Under the pieces are notes generated by a model. It was not told where the DNA came from. It searched no databases and was given only the letters and a program-made list of their open reading frames with translations. From Hyperoodon ampullatus (Eukaryota > Chordata > Mammalia > Artiodactyla > Ziphiidae), in NCBI GenBank assembly GCA_949752795.1, contig OX457071.1:26086800-26150799 (forward strand): a stretch of 64,000 bases of DNA, written 5' to 3'. Shown here one piece after another: positions 1-11,327 of the stretch; positions within the stretch are counted from its first letter, which is position 1; the number at the start of each line of letters is the position of its first letter. The translations under genes and the position numbers were made by a program.

Positions 1-690
1 CCCCATCTCAAACTTCAAAATCTTTCTTGAGAGCACCCTGGATTATCTACCAGTTCTTTTCCTTTTCAAACAATGATTAAATATCCCCTACACCCATATC
101 CTGTTTCCTGGTTTACTTTCTTACCTTGTTCAAACAAACTCCCCACATCCTACCTCAATCTAGATCTCAAATCCCTGAAATAGTTGTGAATTTTGCTGGA
201 ATGAAGATTTTGTGACTTTCCTTGCTACTGCACAAAATCAGTTTCCTCTTAATATTTATAGTATAAATATTTGCTATATTTATATCTTTCTCTTATATGT
301 CTTCATTTGTATGCATCTAAATGGTCTGCCTTCTTTGCCTCAGCAAAGACGGCCTACATACCATACAGTGGGTAGCTTTGTGCTAGAATTAAAACACTGC
401 TCTGCACTGGGATGTGTGTGTGCATGTGCACACACATGCACATGCGGGCATATGCACATATGTGTGCATATCAAAAGCTCCTTTTTAATTCCTTTCTTCA
501 GTTTTTTCTCAAATATCCTTTAACAGTTGTATTTTCACATACTACCTTTGGATTCAAATGCTTTCTCTGAAGTCTTCTCTGTGTTGGAACTAAGCAGGGG
601 TGAGGCTGGAGCTAAGGGTAGGCATTAACCTGGGGGCCAAGTTTTAACTAAAATGGAAATGCCTTACTTGATCAAGCAGACATTTTAGGA
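1..690. other. Unique AT-rich sequence, no gene seen
   Basis: I recognise no repeat family or exon here. A reading frame of about 100 codons at 212-523 is rich in Cys, Tyr and Ile and runs through an alternating purine-pyrimidine stretch at about 411-470. It has no recognisable domain and is probably chance. Confidence 0.5.
411..470. repeat. Imperfect alternating purine-pyrimidine (GT/CA) tract
   Basis: A run of GTGTGTGTGCATGTGCACAC-like sequence switches from a TG-rich half to a CA-rich half and back, so parts are self-complementary. Such tracts can adopt left-handed DNA or short hairpins. Nothing else here suggests a function. Confidence 0.6.
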
Positions 691-696
691 TACTTT

Positions 697-1023
697 GATT
701 GATTGATTGATTGATTGATTTATGGCTGTGTTGGGTCTTCGTTGCTGCATGTGGGCTTTCTCTGGTTGTGGCGAATGGGGCTACTCTTCCTTGCGGTGTG
801 TGGCTTTCTCATTGCCGTGGCTTCTCTTGTTGTGGAGCACGGACTCCAGGCATGTGGGCCTCAGTACTTGTGGCTCGTGGACTCTAGTGCGCAGGCTCAG
901 TAGTGGTGGCGCACAGGCGCTTAGTTGCTCTGCGGCATGTGGGATCTTCCTGGACCAGGGCTCGAACCCGTGTCCCCTGCATTGGCAGGCAGATTCTTGA
1001 CCATTGCACCACCAGGGAAGTCC
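697..1023 (-). mobile_element. tRNA-derived SINE, long CHR type (copy 1)
   Basis: Read on the minus strand, the element starts GGACTTCCCTGGTGGTGCAATGG. It continues through a tRNA-like region with a B-box-like GGTTCGAGCCC, then a GC-rich body, and ends in a (AATC)n tail, seen as GATT repeats at 697-720. The body has one copy of a 22-bp unit (857-878) that is present two and three times in the other two long copies of this window. Such SINEs are transcribed by RNA polymerase III and mobilised by L1. I could not find convincing target-site duplications. The reading frames on both strands here are SINE sequence, not genes. Confidence 0.9.
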
Positions 1024-1289
1024 TCTGCTTTGCAATGAATATTTGCCTGGTCAATTTAACCGTATAACCTAATCACTTTTGATTGATGTTGGTTTGAAGT
1101 TGTTGAATGTATTTACTGAACTCCCTGAATGAACACATTATAACATACTATGCCAGGGCTGCTAGCAAAAAGGGATTAGGAGCTAGGCTCTAAGATGCAA
1201 TCATTATCCTTTAGGAATTTACAAGATATAAACACATAAGATTTATCTGGGAGAACTATATGAATGAAAAACATCCCTGGTATACAGAG

Positions 1290-1850
1290 AACTCCTATAT
1301 AGTAAATGTAAAAAATGGGTAGAAACTGTGAAAGTGAGTTCTCACAAGGAGAAATGCAAATGGACAATGAGGAAACTTAACTTCACTAGCAGTCAGAGAA
1401 ATGCACAGCCAAATGGCGAGAAAACACTTTTTCTCTAATCCTGTTCCTAACCCTTGATAAATATTAAAAAGGTTGATAATATCCAGTGCTGTCACAAGTA
1501 TGAGGAAACAAGCGTTTAAATATATTAATGGTGGGAAGATGACTAATTAAATATTTTGGAGAAGTAAACCAGAAGTATCTTTAACTATTCAATTTTGCAA
1601 AATAACTTTTAACTCTGCAGTCCTACTCTGGGAATCTATGAAGAAATAAAAGCATATGTATGGGATAATATAGACTATTTATTGTAATATTGGTTATCAT
1701 GTTGGAATAAATGGCAGCAAGGGAAATGACTGATAAATTATAGTACAACCACACAATAGAACTTTATGCAACTATTAGCAAGAATGAATTGAATCTGTAT
1801 GTGTGGTTGTGTAAAAAAATTTACAGAATAAAGTGTATAATAAATAGAAA
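1290..1850 (+). mobile_element. Old L1 fragment (ORF2 end and 3' region)
   Basis: The sequence follows the familiar L1 pattern on the plus strand: a piece like 'cactagcagtcagagaaatgcac', then 'cctactctgggaatctatgaagaaata', then 'ggcagcaagggaaatgactg' and 'actttatgcaactattagcaag'. It is strongly diverged and coding capacity is lost. Boundaries are approximate. I judge it to be an ancient L1M-type copy. Confidence 0.65.
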
Positions 1851-1904
1851 AACACCCTCATCTATCTTTTTTTCTTAAATGATGGCTGACCATTTTCTTT
1901 TGTC

Positions 1905-2246
1905 TTTTTAAATTTTTATTTATTTATTTTTGGCTGGGTTGGGTCTTTGTTGCTGTGTGCGGGCTTTCTCTAGTTGCGGCGAGTGGGGGCTACTCTTCGT
2001 TGCGGTGTGCAGGCTTCTCATTGCAGTGGCTTCTCTTGTTGCAGAGCACGGGCTCTAGGTGCGCGGGCTTCAGTAGTTGTGGCATGCGGGCTCAGTAGTT
2101 GTGGCTCGCGGGCTCTAGAGCGCAGGCTCAGTAGCTGTGGTGCACGGGCTTAGTTGCTCCGCGGCATGTGGGATCTTCCTGGACCGGGGCTCGAACCCGT
2201 GTCCCCTGCAGGCGGATTCTTAACCACTGCGTCACCAGGGAAGCCT
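1905..2246 (-). mobile_element. tRNA-derived SINE, long CHR type (copy 2)
   Basis: On the minus strand the element begins with the shared GGCTTCCCTGGTG head, has the B-box-like GGTTCGAGCCC near 2186-2200, and ends in AAATAAATAAATAAAAATTT. The 22-bp GGGCTCAGTAGTTGTGGC-type unit occurs twice, at 2066-2087 and 2088-2109. A likely target-site duplication, ACCCTCATcTATcTT at 1853-1867 and ACCCTCATgTATtTT at 2247-2261, brackets the SINE plus about 37 extra bases beyond its tail (see findings). Confidence 0.9.
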
Positions 2247-2369
2247 ACCCTCATGTATTTTAGAGTATGTGTTTATATGTTTTGCAGGAACATTGGAACA
2301 GGTGTAGACGTGAGATGATGGAGGAAGAAAGAATGATACTTGCTATCAATCTTTGCAAAAGGCCAAAAA

Positions 2370-2645
2370 TGACTTGATATTAACTCAATCAGTGAGCAAC
2401 TGCTGAAACTTTTAATGTGCTTAAAGCTGTGCTAGGCCCTGGGGAAAATACAGATATATGAGATGTAGTTACTGACCTCCAGATACATTTGAATCTAGTT
2501 AGGATGAAAATGAACACATATAAAACAACATGAAACAGAAGAGTATGTAATTACATGCTAGGTTATATGGTATGGGCTCCAGGTGCAATGGTAATTCGGA
2601 GGAGAGGTTGACTCAGAAGAATGGAGTTGGTGGGGAGCGGGCGGA
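2370..2645 (-). mobile_element. Probable L2 fragment
   Basis: The stretch 'gctgtgctaggccctggggaaaatacaga' followed by 'ctgacctccagatac...tctagttaggatgaaaatgaacacata' resembles the antisense of the L2 3' half (the 'tgtgccaggcactggggatacaa ... cagtctagtgg' pattern). It is heavily diverged, so both limits and family are tentative. Confidence 0.45.
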
Positions 2646-2649
2646 GGGG

Positions 2650-4520
2650 AGCTTATGGTGAAAAGGGACACAGGCTGTGTCTAGAGAGAGTCCACTGCTT
2701 GTGTTCTTTTTGTTTCTCTTTTTTCTCTGCCTTTATTCATCTTAGACTTTCACTGCTGTCTGTCTGATCTCTTTCTTTGCCTTTGACTTCATCATTGTTA
2801 ATACTTGCTTAGTATTTTGAGCTCTGAGTAACTTGGACCCCAGTTAAGTCTCAAGGGTGCCTTTAAACATCGTCTCCAGCCTGAGTCCCTTGGAATAAAC
2901 ATTAGATGGACTTTAGTCAACTACCTTAGTTCAGTCAGTCTCCATCTTTATTGACATAGGTAAACATGACAAATGCAATAACATTCAGTTATCATGGCTC
3001 ATCTCCAGTTGCAAATGCAGGTCAAGACCCTATAAGGCTTGTTTAATTCCTGCCGCCGACACTGTTAAAATGAGGGAGGGTGAACCATGCTGGTCGAGTT
3101 TTGCCACTCTACACTGAGTTCACTATGATTGCACAGACCCAGCCTCAATTAAGTAATTTTTTCTTGTGAGCGAATTTGAATGTCTGCTTAGATCAGCATT
3201 ATTGTTAATCACATCTGCCCTTACATATATTTATATGCACACTCACAAGTGCAAAGATACAGTTTCAAACTTAATTAAAAATAGAAAGCAACCTAAAGTG
3301 TGCTGGTATTTCCCCTGACTTCGGCATGATCTACCACTCTGACAAAATTTCATAAATCTCCTGCAATAGAAAATTCTACCACACAGAACCATTTTATGCA
3401 GCAATATAGGTACTTAAAATATTCAACAACTTTCATCATGTTTTACCTCTTGGTACATGGGATTTTTATGTATTTAATAGTTACATATGCTATATATTTT
3501 AAACAGTATTTTTTACTAATGGTCCCCCACAGTACATTTTTCTGAAACTCTAACATCTGTGTTTTGTTCTTGCTGCTCATGATGATAATCTTAAATTGAG
3601 CACATCCAACTGCAGAGGGTAGATTAGTTGGCGATTTTTTTTTAAGGTGGCTGGAGCCAGTGATGTAGGCGTCAAGAGTTACCAGGTCCTGGTGACAGAG
3701 ATGCCTCCCCTCTCACTTTCTGCAGAGCAATTCCAACCTGGCATCTGAGCAGCTCCTGGTGTCGCCAAGCCTGTAGCAGGTACACAGAAATCCAGAGGAG
3801 AGGAACTGTGGGGAATGTTCATGTGTTATTTATTTATAAACTTGCTGTGCCACATCATATAAAATTAACACCTTTGATGGACTCCTGCCTCAGTTGCTTG
3901 AAGGACAGGCTTTCACCAGCCAGGGCCACCCACTGGCTTCGAGGCAGCGTTGCTGTGTGTTTGCTTTGGGCTGCAAGCTATATGGAGTCTACCTGCCGAA
4001 GTCTGCCTCGCGCTCAGCCGGTCAGCAAAGGTCTGTCCCATTAGCATGTTCAGGAGGAGGTGTCTTTGGGGCTTTTGTGGCTGAAGAGATGAGCGATTAC
4101 TTTGGAGTGTAAAGTCCTTTCTCTGGTTAATGAAGAGATTTACTCCAACATTCATTTATTATAAATTGAGGGGGGGGGTGGCTTCTCCCACGTGCCGGCA
4201 TCCAGAGGGTCCCTTTCCTGTAAGAGTTCATAAATAATCATGTTGATGATGAAAAGGTTTTGTAAGCATTATCTTTTCCTGTCACAGAAATTCCCTCATG
4301 CTCCTAAGGGAAGACCAGTATAACCTGCAGACAAAGATTCTGGAACCAAAATGGCTTTACGCATAGAGAGTGGACATAAGTGTTTGGGGATTTTGGAGAA
4401 AGAGCTCACCTTCCACCCACCTACTTTGTTGTTCCTGCCTCAGTGCCTAAGATTTCAGTCTAATTTTACAGCATTATTCAAATACAAGTGATGTCTGGTG
4501 GTGGGGGGCACACACTAAGT
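2650..4520. other. Unique sequence, no gene seen
   Basis: I see no repeat family or defensible exon. The 3000-3200 block (CAATTAAGTAATTTTTTC and GTTAATCACA-like words) and the 3650-4140 block look less decayed than their surroundings and could be conserved non-coding DNA. That is an impression from texture only. Overlapping frames of 70-80 codons at 3808-4155 are on both strands and show no domain. A G9 run lies at about 4171-4179. Confidence 0.4.
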
Positions 4521-4529
4521 CATTCAACA

Positions 4530-5280
4530 AACAGTTGTCAGTTTACTATGTGCTGAGTATTGCATTTGGTAGATATACAGTCTCCTAAGAGCTCATGGTC
4601 TAGTGGAAGAGGAGATAAGTGACAGAAAATTAAAAGGCAACTTGAAGTATTACAGTTGAGGAAGGTGCTGAGTGCTAACGAGATGCAGAGGAAGGAGGAA
4701 TTAGTATTGCCTGAAGAAATCAGGAAAACTTTCATAGAGGAAGTGATATTTGAGCTTGCAGAATGGATAAGCATTTTTCAGGATGAGAAGAAAAAACAAT
4801 TCCAGGTAATTTTCAAGGGAACAACATGGACACAGGTATAATAATGACTTGTATTTGAAGGCCTGCCAGATGCCATTACCGTGCACAGTGACTCACACAC
4901 TGTGTGGCATGTGTTAGACATGCCGTCCAGCCCACTTCTTATAAGACAGATGCGTTATCACTGTTTTGTTTTGGTTTTTTATGTGGGAAAACAGAGGTGG
5001 CTCTGAGAGGTTAAACAACTTGCCCGATTTGTGATTCAAATAGGTCTATCTGCTCCCAAGCCCATGCCCTTGCTTTGACCTTGCAGTGTTCTCGGCTGCC
5101 TTGTTGCACAGCCATAAGGGAACATGACCTGTCTGGGAGAAAGGGTGAGATCTGACATGGCTGTGAGGTTGGAGGGAAGGGGCTCAGGGAAGTCAGGTTG
5201 TGGCTGGATTGTGATGAGCCTTGAATACTGCAAGAAGTTTGAACTTAATCCTGTATCCTGTAGGCAGTGAAAAGGCGGTC
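4530..5280 (-). mobile_element. L2 fragment, interrupted by a MIR
   Basis: Left part 4530-4835 ('gagctcatggtctagtggaagagg', 'gaggaagtgatatttgagcttg') and right part about 5150-5280 ('gaacttaatcctgtatcctgtaggcagtgaaaa') both match the antisense of L2. They flank a MIR at 4845-5075, so the MIR probably inserted into this L2. No coding capacity remains. Confidence 0.6.
4845..5075 (-). mobile_element. MIR SINE
   Basis: Antisense MIR pattern: a degenerate 'gtgccattaccgtgcacagtgactcac' segment, then 'gtgggaaaacagaggtggctctgagaggttaaacaacttgcccg', ending 'gtgattcaaataggtctatctgctccc'. This is the 'gaggaaactgaggcacagagaggttaa...ttgccc' signature, diverged. Confidence 0.7.
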
Positions 5281-5285
5281 ATCGG

Positions 5286-5287
<2 letters not shown>

Positions 5288-5329
<42 letters not shown>
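5288..5329. repeat. (GT)21 microsatellite
   Basis: About 21 uninterrupted GT units. It lies at the edge of an antisense L2 fragment. A pure run of this length is likely polymorphic. Confidence 0.95.
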
Positions 5330-5330
<1 letters not shown>

Positions 5331-5479
5331 GACCAGGTGGCAGGTGAGCTGCAGAGGAAGGTAGTGCTGGAGTTTGGGAGGGTTGGGAGTGCAGTCCATC
5401 TGTGAGATGTAACATAGGCCTAAATGTAGGCCTTCCATTAACAGCAGGAGAAAAGTTGACTGACTCAGTATTTAGACTT

Positions 5480-5695
5480 TGGAGGTGCACAGACCTGCAG
5501 CTTACCAGCTGCAGGGCCTTAGGCAAATTATTTAACCTCCCTTCACATAGTCACAATGCAGGCTTCAGTCTCCTCCTATATAAAAAGAGGATAATAGTAT
5601 CTTGTGCATCAGACTGTTGCAAAGATAAAATAAGATAATAATCCAGGTGATACATTTGCCCAGTGCTTGGCGCATTGCAAATTCCTAACTACAGA
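5480..5695 (+). mobile_element. MIR SINE
   Basis: Sense MIR: 'cagacctgcagcttaccagctgcagggccttaggcaaattatttaacc' (core 'agctgtgtgaccttgggcaa'), then 'ctcctatataaaaagaggataatagta', then 'cccagtgcttggcgcattgcaa'. Order and spacing fit MIR. Confidence 0.75.
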
Positions 5696-5699
5696 TGAC

Positions 5700-6450
5700 T
5701 GTTACTCTGTGCAGACCCTCCAAGGAGAGTTACTTTATCAGACTATTCCATGAGTTACCCATGAAAGCCCTGAGGAAATGGGGCTTTGAATACTCATTTA
5801 TGTGTGCAGTGCGGTGGCAGGTAGAATGGAAAAGTCTAGAGCATTTTCCCAGAGTGAGAGCTGGGCGTGGAATCTGTACAGTGATGCCCAGAGTGGGATA
5901 GGAAAGAGGAAACCAAAGGAAGCCTGAGGGCAAGTAGTCCTTCCCAAAGGGGCACTTGAGATGAACTTAGTGCCCAGATGAATAGTTACGTTTTAATAGT
6001 GTTACATTTATTTTAATGGTAGTAATGAAATCTGCCTTTTTTCCTCCATTCACTGTGATGGTACAAAGTGGATCTATTAAAAGATAAATATTAAGTGAAT
6101 AAGAATGCAACTGCTATGTGGATATATCAGAAATTGTGAATATGGTCTGAAGTTGGGGACATGTGGCACTAACGGACATGGCCTTCTCCAGGGTGGGCAC
6201 CTGTTTTTTTTTTTTTTTTACCAAACTATATGCCCTGCTGGTGCTCTGGGAGCACTTGGATTGAGTTTTTGCATCAAGCCTTGTGTCCTACTGTCATCTT
6301 TGAGATCATCTCTTGCTCTCTATGCCCTGAAACGGGAATTTCTGCTAACAATGTGAATTCTAAACTCTTAGAATGCTTCGTATGTACTTGCTGAGTTTAC
6401 ATTGAATTCATGAAGGAGGCACATGATGCTCTGGATGATATTCAGCAGGG
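5700..6450. other. Unique sequence, no gene seen
   Basis: No recognised repeat apart from a T15 run near 6204-6219. Small open frames on both strands look like chance. Confidence 0.45.
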
Positions 6451-6451
6451 A

Positions 6452-6697
6452 AGTATACGCTACCAAACGTAAAACAGATAGCTAGTGGGAAGCAGCCGCG
6501 TAGCACAGGGAGATCAGCTCGGTGCTTTGTGACCACCTAGAGGGGTGGGAGAGGGAGGGTGGGAGGGAGGGAGATGCAAGAGGGAAGAGATATGGGAACA
6601 TAGGTATATGTATAACTGATTCACTTTGTTGTAAAGCAGAAACTAACACACCATTGTAAAGCAATTATACTCCAATAAAGATGTAAAAAAAAAAAAA
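6452..6697 (+). mobile_element. L1 3' end (truncated), with poly-A
   Basis: It matches the 3'UTR of the long L1 later in this window (about 34,720-34,960): 'gctagtgggaagcagc', 'gggagatcagctcggtgctttgtgaccacct', a G-rich 'gggtgggagggagggaga' tract, then 'attatactccaataaa' and an A13 tail. It is severely 5'-truncated, the usual outcome of L1 insertion. Confidence 0.92.
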
Positions 6698-6711
6698 GAA
6701 ATGATTAGGAA

Positions 6712-6955
6712 CACATGTTTAGAGTCACACAGACCTGAGTTCAAGTCCCTGGTCCACTTGTGAATAGTCACTTAATCTTGGATATTTCACTTAACTACTC
6801 TTGAGTCTCAGGTTCCTCTTGTGTAAAGTGGCAATCTGACCATAATAGTACTGAACTTCTAGGGCTGTTGTAAACACTAGGTAATATAAATGATGCAAAG
6901 TACTTTGTACAGGGCTTGTCAGAAATATTTAATAAATATTTACTGTCATATTAAT
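6712..6955 (+). mobile_element. MIR SINE
   Basis: Sense MIR: 'tagagtcacacagacctgagttcaagtccctgg', 'cacttaactactcttgagtctcaggttcctcttgtgtaaagtggcaat', 'agggctgttgtaaacactaggtaatataaatg', ending 'ttgtacagggcttgtcagaaatatttaataaat'. It starts right after the L1 poly-A tail. Confidence 0.85.
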
Positions 6956-7039
6956 ATCATGCTAGTTATGATCACTGGAAGTTAGTGGGTTTTATAGATA
7001 CAGTGCACAGTTTCATGCCTGTTTTGAGAGAGAAGGCAT

Positions 7040-7105
7040 GGTTTATATATCGCCCAGCACAGGGTCTGGCACTAAACATTTGCTGAATAAATGGATGAAT
7101 GGATA
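7040..7105 (+). mobile_element. L2/MIR-like 3' end fragment
   Basis: 'cgcccagcacagggtctggcactaaacatttgctgaataaatggatgaatgga' is the terminal motif shared by L2 and its relatives (cagtgcctggcacatagtaggtgctcaataaat). Only about 65 bases can be supported. Confidence 0.6.
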
Positions 7106-7494
7106 AGCTTTGGAAGAAGTGAAGTGAGCTGATTTTGCACAATTTGAAGACATTTTGGCATATATGCTTTAATAAGCTTTATAGCCATGATAGCTTATGT
7201 TTGCCAAGGCAAAACTCAGTGGTCACCCTCCTTTTAAAGGGTGATAGGCTGTCAACACATATATCAGCCAGTATCACCTTTGCTTTTTGCATTGCCAGAG
7301 GTATCTCTGATGAAACCAGGACAGAGTGAGGCTCCTCATAAGCAAAAAAGTACTCGGGGCAATTCAGGACTTGGCAATTATAACATAGCTCACACAGTGT
7401 TATAATTCCTGAGTCTGAGAGGCTGAATTATTTGACTCACCTAAGAAATGCAATAATTTCCTCTAAATATTCTGCCTCAAGAATAACACTGCTC

Positions 7495-7985
7495 ATAAAA
7501 TTTGAAGTGCATTCTGACCAAGAGGACCTAAGGTTCCGCTCAGCTTGACTAAATTTTGGACAGGCTTCCTCCTGACACTAGGTCCCTGATCTCCTTTTTC
7601 TTACAGCATTTACTTTAGAAAGCTTGTAAATTCTTTCTTTGCCCCTTTGAGATGTAAATCTTCTACAACCCAGAAAAGTCTTTCTCAAGGACCTGGGACC
7701 TATCCCTTTGAAATGTAATCATAGAGAGAGATAGCACCCCTATCTCCCAGTTTCTGTGGAAAGGTAGATGCCTAACTTCAGTAAGGGTCAATTAGCAAAC
7801 ACAGATGGCCTAATCGCACTGACCAACCTCCCCACTAAAAGTCCTCCAGTACTTTTCTGTTAGCCCAGTTGAGGGTTCAAAAAGTCCTCCCACCTTTTAT
7901 TTCAGTGGAGTTGAGTTCAATCTCTGTCCTATTGCAATAGTCTTGAATAAAGTCATCCTTGCCATTTATAACAAGTGTCTGGTAC
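7495..7985 (+). mobile_element. LTR-like element, copy A
   Basis: The region shares ordered blocks with 22,795-23,445: 'cctttttcttacagcatttactttagaaagcttgtaa', 'agtctttctcaaggacctggga', 'agatagcacccctatctcccagt' and 'gcctaacttcagtaagggtc'. It has an AATAAA-like signal (TGAATAAAG near 7945) and ends in a region like 'ttataacaagtgtctggtacaattttt'. The layout, and the absence of coding sequence, suggest a solo retroviral-type LTR. I cannot name the family. Confidence 0.55.
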
Positions 7986-7999
7986 AATTTTTTATTACA

Positions 8000-8470
8000 A
8001 TTTCATGAATTAAAGGGGGGAGGTGAAGACTCACCCTGTGAATTTCCTGGCTATCACTCAAGTGGGCATGATACCCACCACAATCATTCAGACAGGTCTC
8101 ATAATGCCCAAAGCCTTCTAATGCTGAAGTTCATGATCAATTATGAATAGGGTGTGGATTGCTTGGTTTTAATTCACATTGAATGTAATGGTGACAGGCC
8201 TTGAGCTGAAGCACCAGCACGGGGAGGACAGCTGCTGAAGAATCAGTGCTGCTCAGCGTCTCCAGTGAGGGCTCAACTACTATGTTGATTTTTAAAAAGC
8301 ATGCTGCTCTAAAAGAGTTAAGGAATTGAGACTCAGACCGTCTGAGCTGACACTGAAGGCAGGAAATTTTGGGTGTCTTTACCCAGTTGGGATCAGGGAA
8401 TTCTAGAAAGTAGATAATGAATTTTACTAATTCGTTTTTATTATATTATTCAGATCCAACTTCTTGCTGA
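8000..8470. other. Unique sequence, no gene seen
   Basis: No repeat family recognised. A frame of about 60 codons at 7959-8150 overlaps the end of the LTR-like element and shows no domain. Confidence 0.4.
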
Positions 8471-8477
8471 AATAACA

Positions 8478-8840
8478 AGGTTTTTATTGAATTATAGTTG
8501 ACATATAACATTATATTATTTTTATGAGTACATCATAATGATTTGACATATGTATATATGGAGAAATGATCACCACAGTAAGTTTAGTTAACATCCACCA
8601 TTTCACATAGTGCCAGTTTTTTTCTTGTGATGAAAACTTTTAAGATCTACTCTTCGGCAACTTGCAAATACATATTTCAGTACTCTTAACTATAGTCACC
8701 ATGCTGTACATTATATCCCCAGGACTTCATGTATCTTATGACTGGAACTTTGTACATTTTGGCCACCTTCAACCATTTCACCCACCCCCTATGCCCACCT
8801 CAGGCAACCAGCGGTCTGTTCTCTGAAATGAACGTGTTTG
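8478..8840 (-). mobile_element. L1 3'-region fragment
   Basis: Antisense L1 3' region: 'tttttattgaattatagttgacatataacattatatt', then 'ccaccatttcacatagtgccagtttttttcttgtgatgaaaactttta', then 'catgctgtacattatatccccaggacttcatgtatc'. The same L1 interval occurs at 61,420-61,900, where the short T-run between 'catagt' and 'gtgatgaaaac' has grown into a long microsatellite. Here it is short. Confidence 0.88.
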
Positions 8841-8885
8841 GAGGGTCACATCACTCTTTTCCCTAGACCCCTTTAATGGTTTCTT

Positions 8886-9290
8886 TTGACTTACGGATGT
8901 CATTCAGCCTCTTTAAATGGCTTCGTGGTCTTGTCTCTATCTCTCCATCCTTCTGTCTTACCACTCCCCTTCCCATGCATCAACCATTTTGACTCGTCCC
9001 AAATTCTCTGGACAGGCCATGTGCTCTGGCTCCATGGCTGCATGTGCTCTTCCCTCTGTCTTAAAGACTCTCCCACTGTTCTTCACCTGGCTGACCTTGC
9101 TCAACCTCTTGGAAGTCTCCCTTCATCTCATAGGAAGGGGATAGGATCCCCTTCTTGGTGCCCTCAAACCATTCCATTCATATCCTCATGACATGAGACT
9201 TTAAAACGTATCGTTATTACCTTTTTATTCATCTGTAGGCTCTGCTAGTGCAAGGATTCTGCCTTGAGTATCCTTTGTATCTGCAGGAGA
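8886..9290 (+). mobile_element. L2 fragment
   Basis: Sense L2 3' half: 'ccctttaatggtttcttttgac', 'ggctccatggctgcatgtgctcttccctctgtcttaaa', 'caacctcttggaagtctcccttcatct', and a decayed end near 'ctgctagtgcaaggattctgcc'. Open frames of 75 and 101 codons inside it are remnants of repeat sequence, not genes. Confidence 0.65.
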
Positions 9291-9294
9291 GTAG

Positions 9295-10555
9295 CCTGAC
9301 CCAGAAGTACTAGATAATATTTTCTGAAGTAACTTACATGTGCACTGTCAAGAATTCAAGCTGAGCTTACAAACTGAAGAGAAAGGTGGCTCTGCTTCTA
9401 GTGCTAGCGCATGATATGCAAAATTAATATCAAACACAGCAGCAGTAACAATAAGGGTGATGATCTCCACAGACTTTCTTGACTTTAGCTAAGTCTTAGC
9501 AAGCTTTCTCTTACTCCCAGAAATCAGAAAAGTACTAGCTATGGATTTTTCTAGATCCAGGCAAGGGGCAAGGAAGAGGACAGATGGATTCTTTGTTGAC
9601 CATAGGGACCCTGAGAGCACCTAGAAAACATATGTAGAGGGCATAGTTTGGGACCAGGCAGGTTAATCAGTATGGTAGGTACCTGATAAAGAGACCCATT
9701 TCACTGGAATAGTGAGATCTATTTTCAGGCCTTGATGCTTTACTTGGCTGGTCTCTGAGCCAGTGTTGACCATCATGCCCCATGTGGGCCATGCCCACTG
9801 GCCTGGATTCTGTTGGTAGAAAGGAGTTCAGCTGCCCACAGAACTCTTTCCTTTGCTCTTTTTGTTCCTTTCTTGTCATCCTCAGCACGCCCACTTCTAT
9901 AATACCTACCCCTGTCTGCCATTCTTCTCTTCCCTTAGACTCTGGTGATCTTCAGTCATCACATTGAAAAACAGCTGCTCTGTGTACCACAGATTGGCCG
10001 TCCCTGCTGAGAAAAAGCTCAAACAATTTCAAGAGCCATGGTCGGTTCTCTCCTGTTAGGTATAGGCTGGCTTGCTTACAGTTCTACAGGTCTAGCTGAA
10101 ACACTTCATGCCCTGGGCAAGGTGAGAAAGGGAATCCTTTGTGACAACTCGAAAGCAATGCTTTAACTGGCACTTGCAGTGTTTCGACATCTTATGGCAC
10201 TTTCTCAGTTCAGGTCAAGTGATGGTTGTTGGGTGTGTTCAACTTGATGACCGGATGGTTAAAAGAAAAAAGAATGAGTCAGCACTTCTATTTTATAAAA
10301 TAAGATTTCACCAGTGAATACTGAGTTTTTTTAAAAAGTATGATTGACAGTCTTAGTTCAAAGTGTTATTTTGGATCAAACTCTACCTGTACTGATGAAA
10401 CTGCACTTGAGGAATACATAACTGTGCGTGTCTCTATTAGAGGTAGGTGGTAATTACAGGAATAGAGCTATTGAGAATTAGAGTTTGATGGGCTTTCAGA
10501 ATCCTCAGTCAGTGCCTGATGCTTAAGTGGAGAAAAGGTGTAGAGTCGTTGGTAG
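9295..10555. other. Unique sequence, no gene seen
   Basis: No recognised repeat. Two antiparallel small frames at 9667-9967 overlap each other and show no family signature. Confidence 0.45.
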
Positions 10556-10559
10556 TTGT

Positions 10560-10875
10560 GGCAGTTGCCCACTTCTTCAGCCTTATCGGTCAGCGTTCCC
10601 CTTCTTGAACCCACCTTCTTATCTGTTAAGTCTCAGCTTAACGCCCTCTCCCTTGGAGTCCCTCCTACATGGTCCCATAGGACCTTGTGCGTACTCCATG
10701 CACTGAGAACGCCATATTGCAATTGTATATTTACTTCCCTGTCTTTACTGTGGAGTAAAGACTGTGGACTGTGAACTCTCTTGAGAGCAGGGACTGTATC
10801 TTATTTATGTTTTAATCCTCAGAAACTAGCACAGTCCCTGTTTCAAGGTTAGCACTGAGTGAATCCATTTTTAAA
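10560..10875 (+). mobile_element. L2 fragment (3' end)
   Basis: Sense L2 3' end: 'gtctcagcttaacgccctctcccttggagtccctcc', 'ctgtggactgtgaactctcttgagagcagggactgtatcttattta', then 'atcctcagaaactagcacagtccctg'. This is a clear 'gactgtgagctccttgagggcagggactgtgtctt' signature. Confidence 0.85.
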
Positions 10876-11327
10876 AGATTAATGCATATTATTATTTTTA
10901 GTTCAACAATAGATTTGCATATGTTAAGACTTTAATAATATTTTGGACATCTCAGGGTCAAATATTCAGAAATTAAAATACAGTTTTTGTCATTTTTTTA
11001 AAGCACAAAAGCTTTTGTAAAATAGAGAAAAGAAAAAAAATCACCCATATTCCTAGTTTTATTCTTCTTTGAACATTATTTTAAGTTCTTTACCAACAGT
11101 ATTTTAGGATAGTTTGTCAAATTTGCTTTCTAAAAATCCCATTGGGACTGGAAATGCTTTAAATATAGAATATATTCGGGAAGTACTGTCATGTTTACCA
11201 TTTTTAGTCTTGATTGCTCCCACCAATTATATCAAGTCTTTATTTTTTTTATGTTTAGGAGTTTTCTTCACTGAGGTTATCCTAAGGTTATTATATTGTT
11301 TTTCGTAGTTTGAGTTCTGATTAAAAA

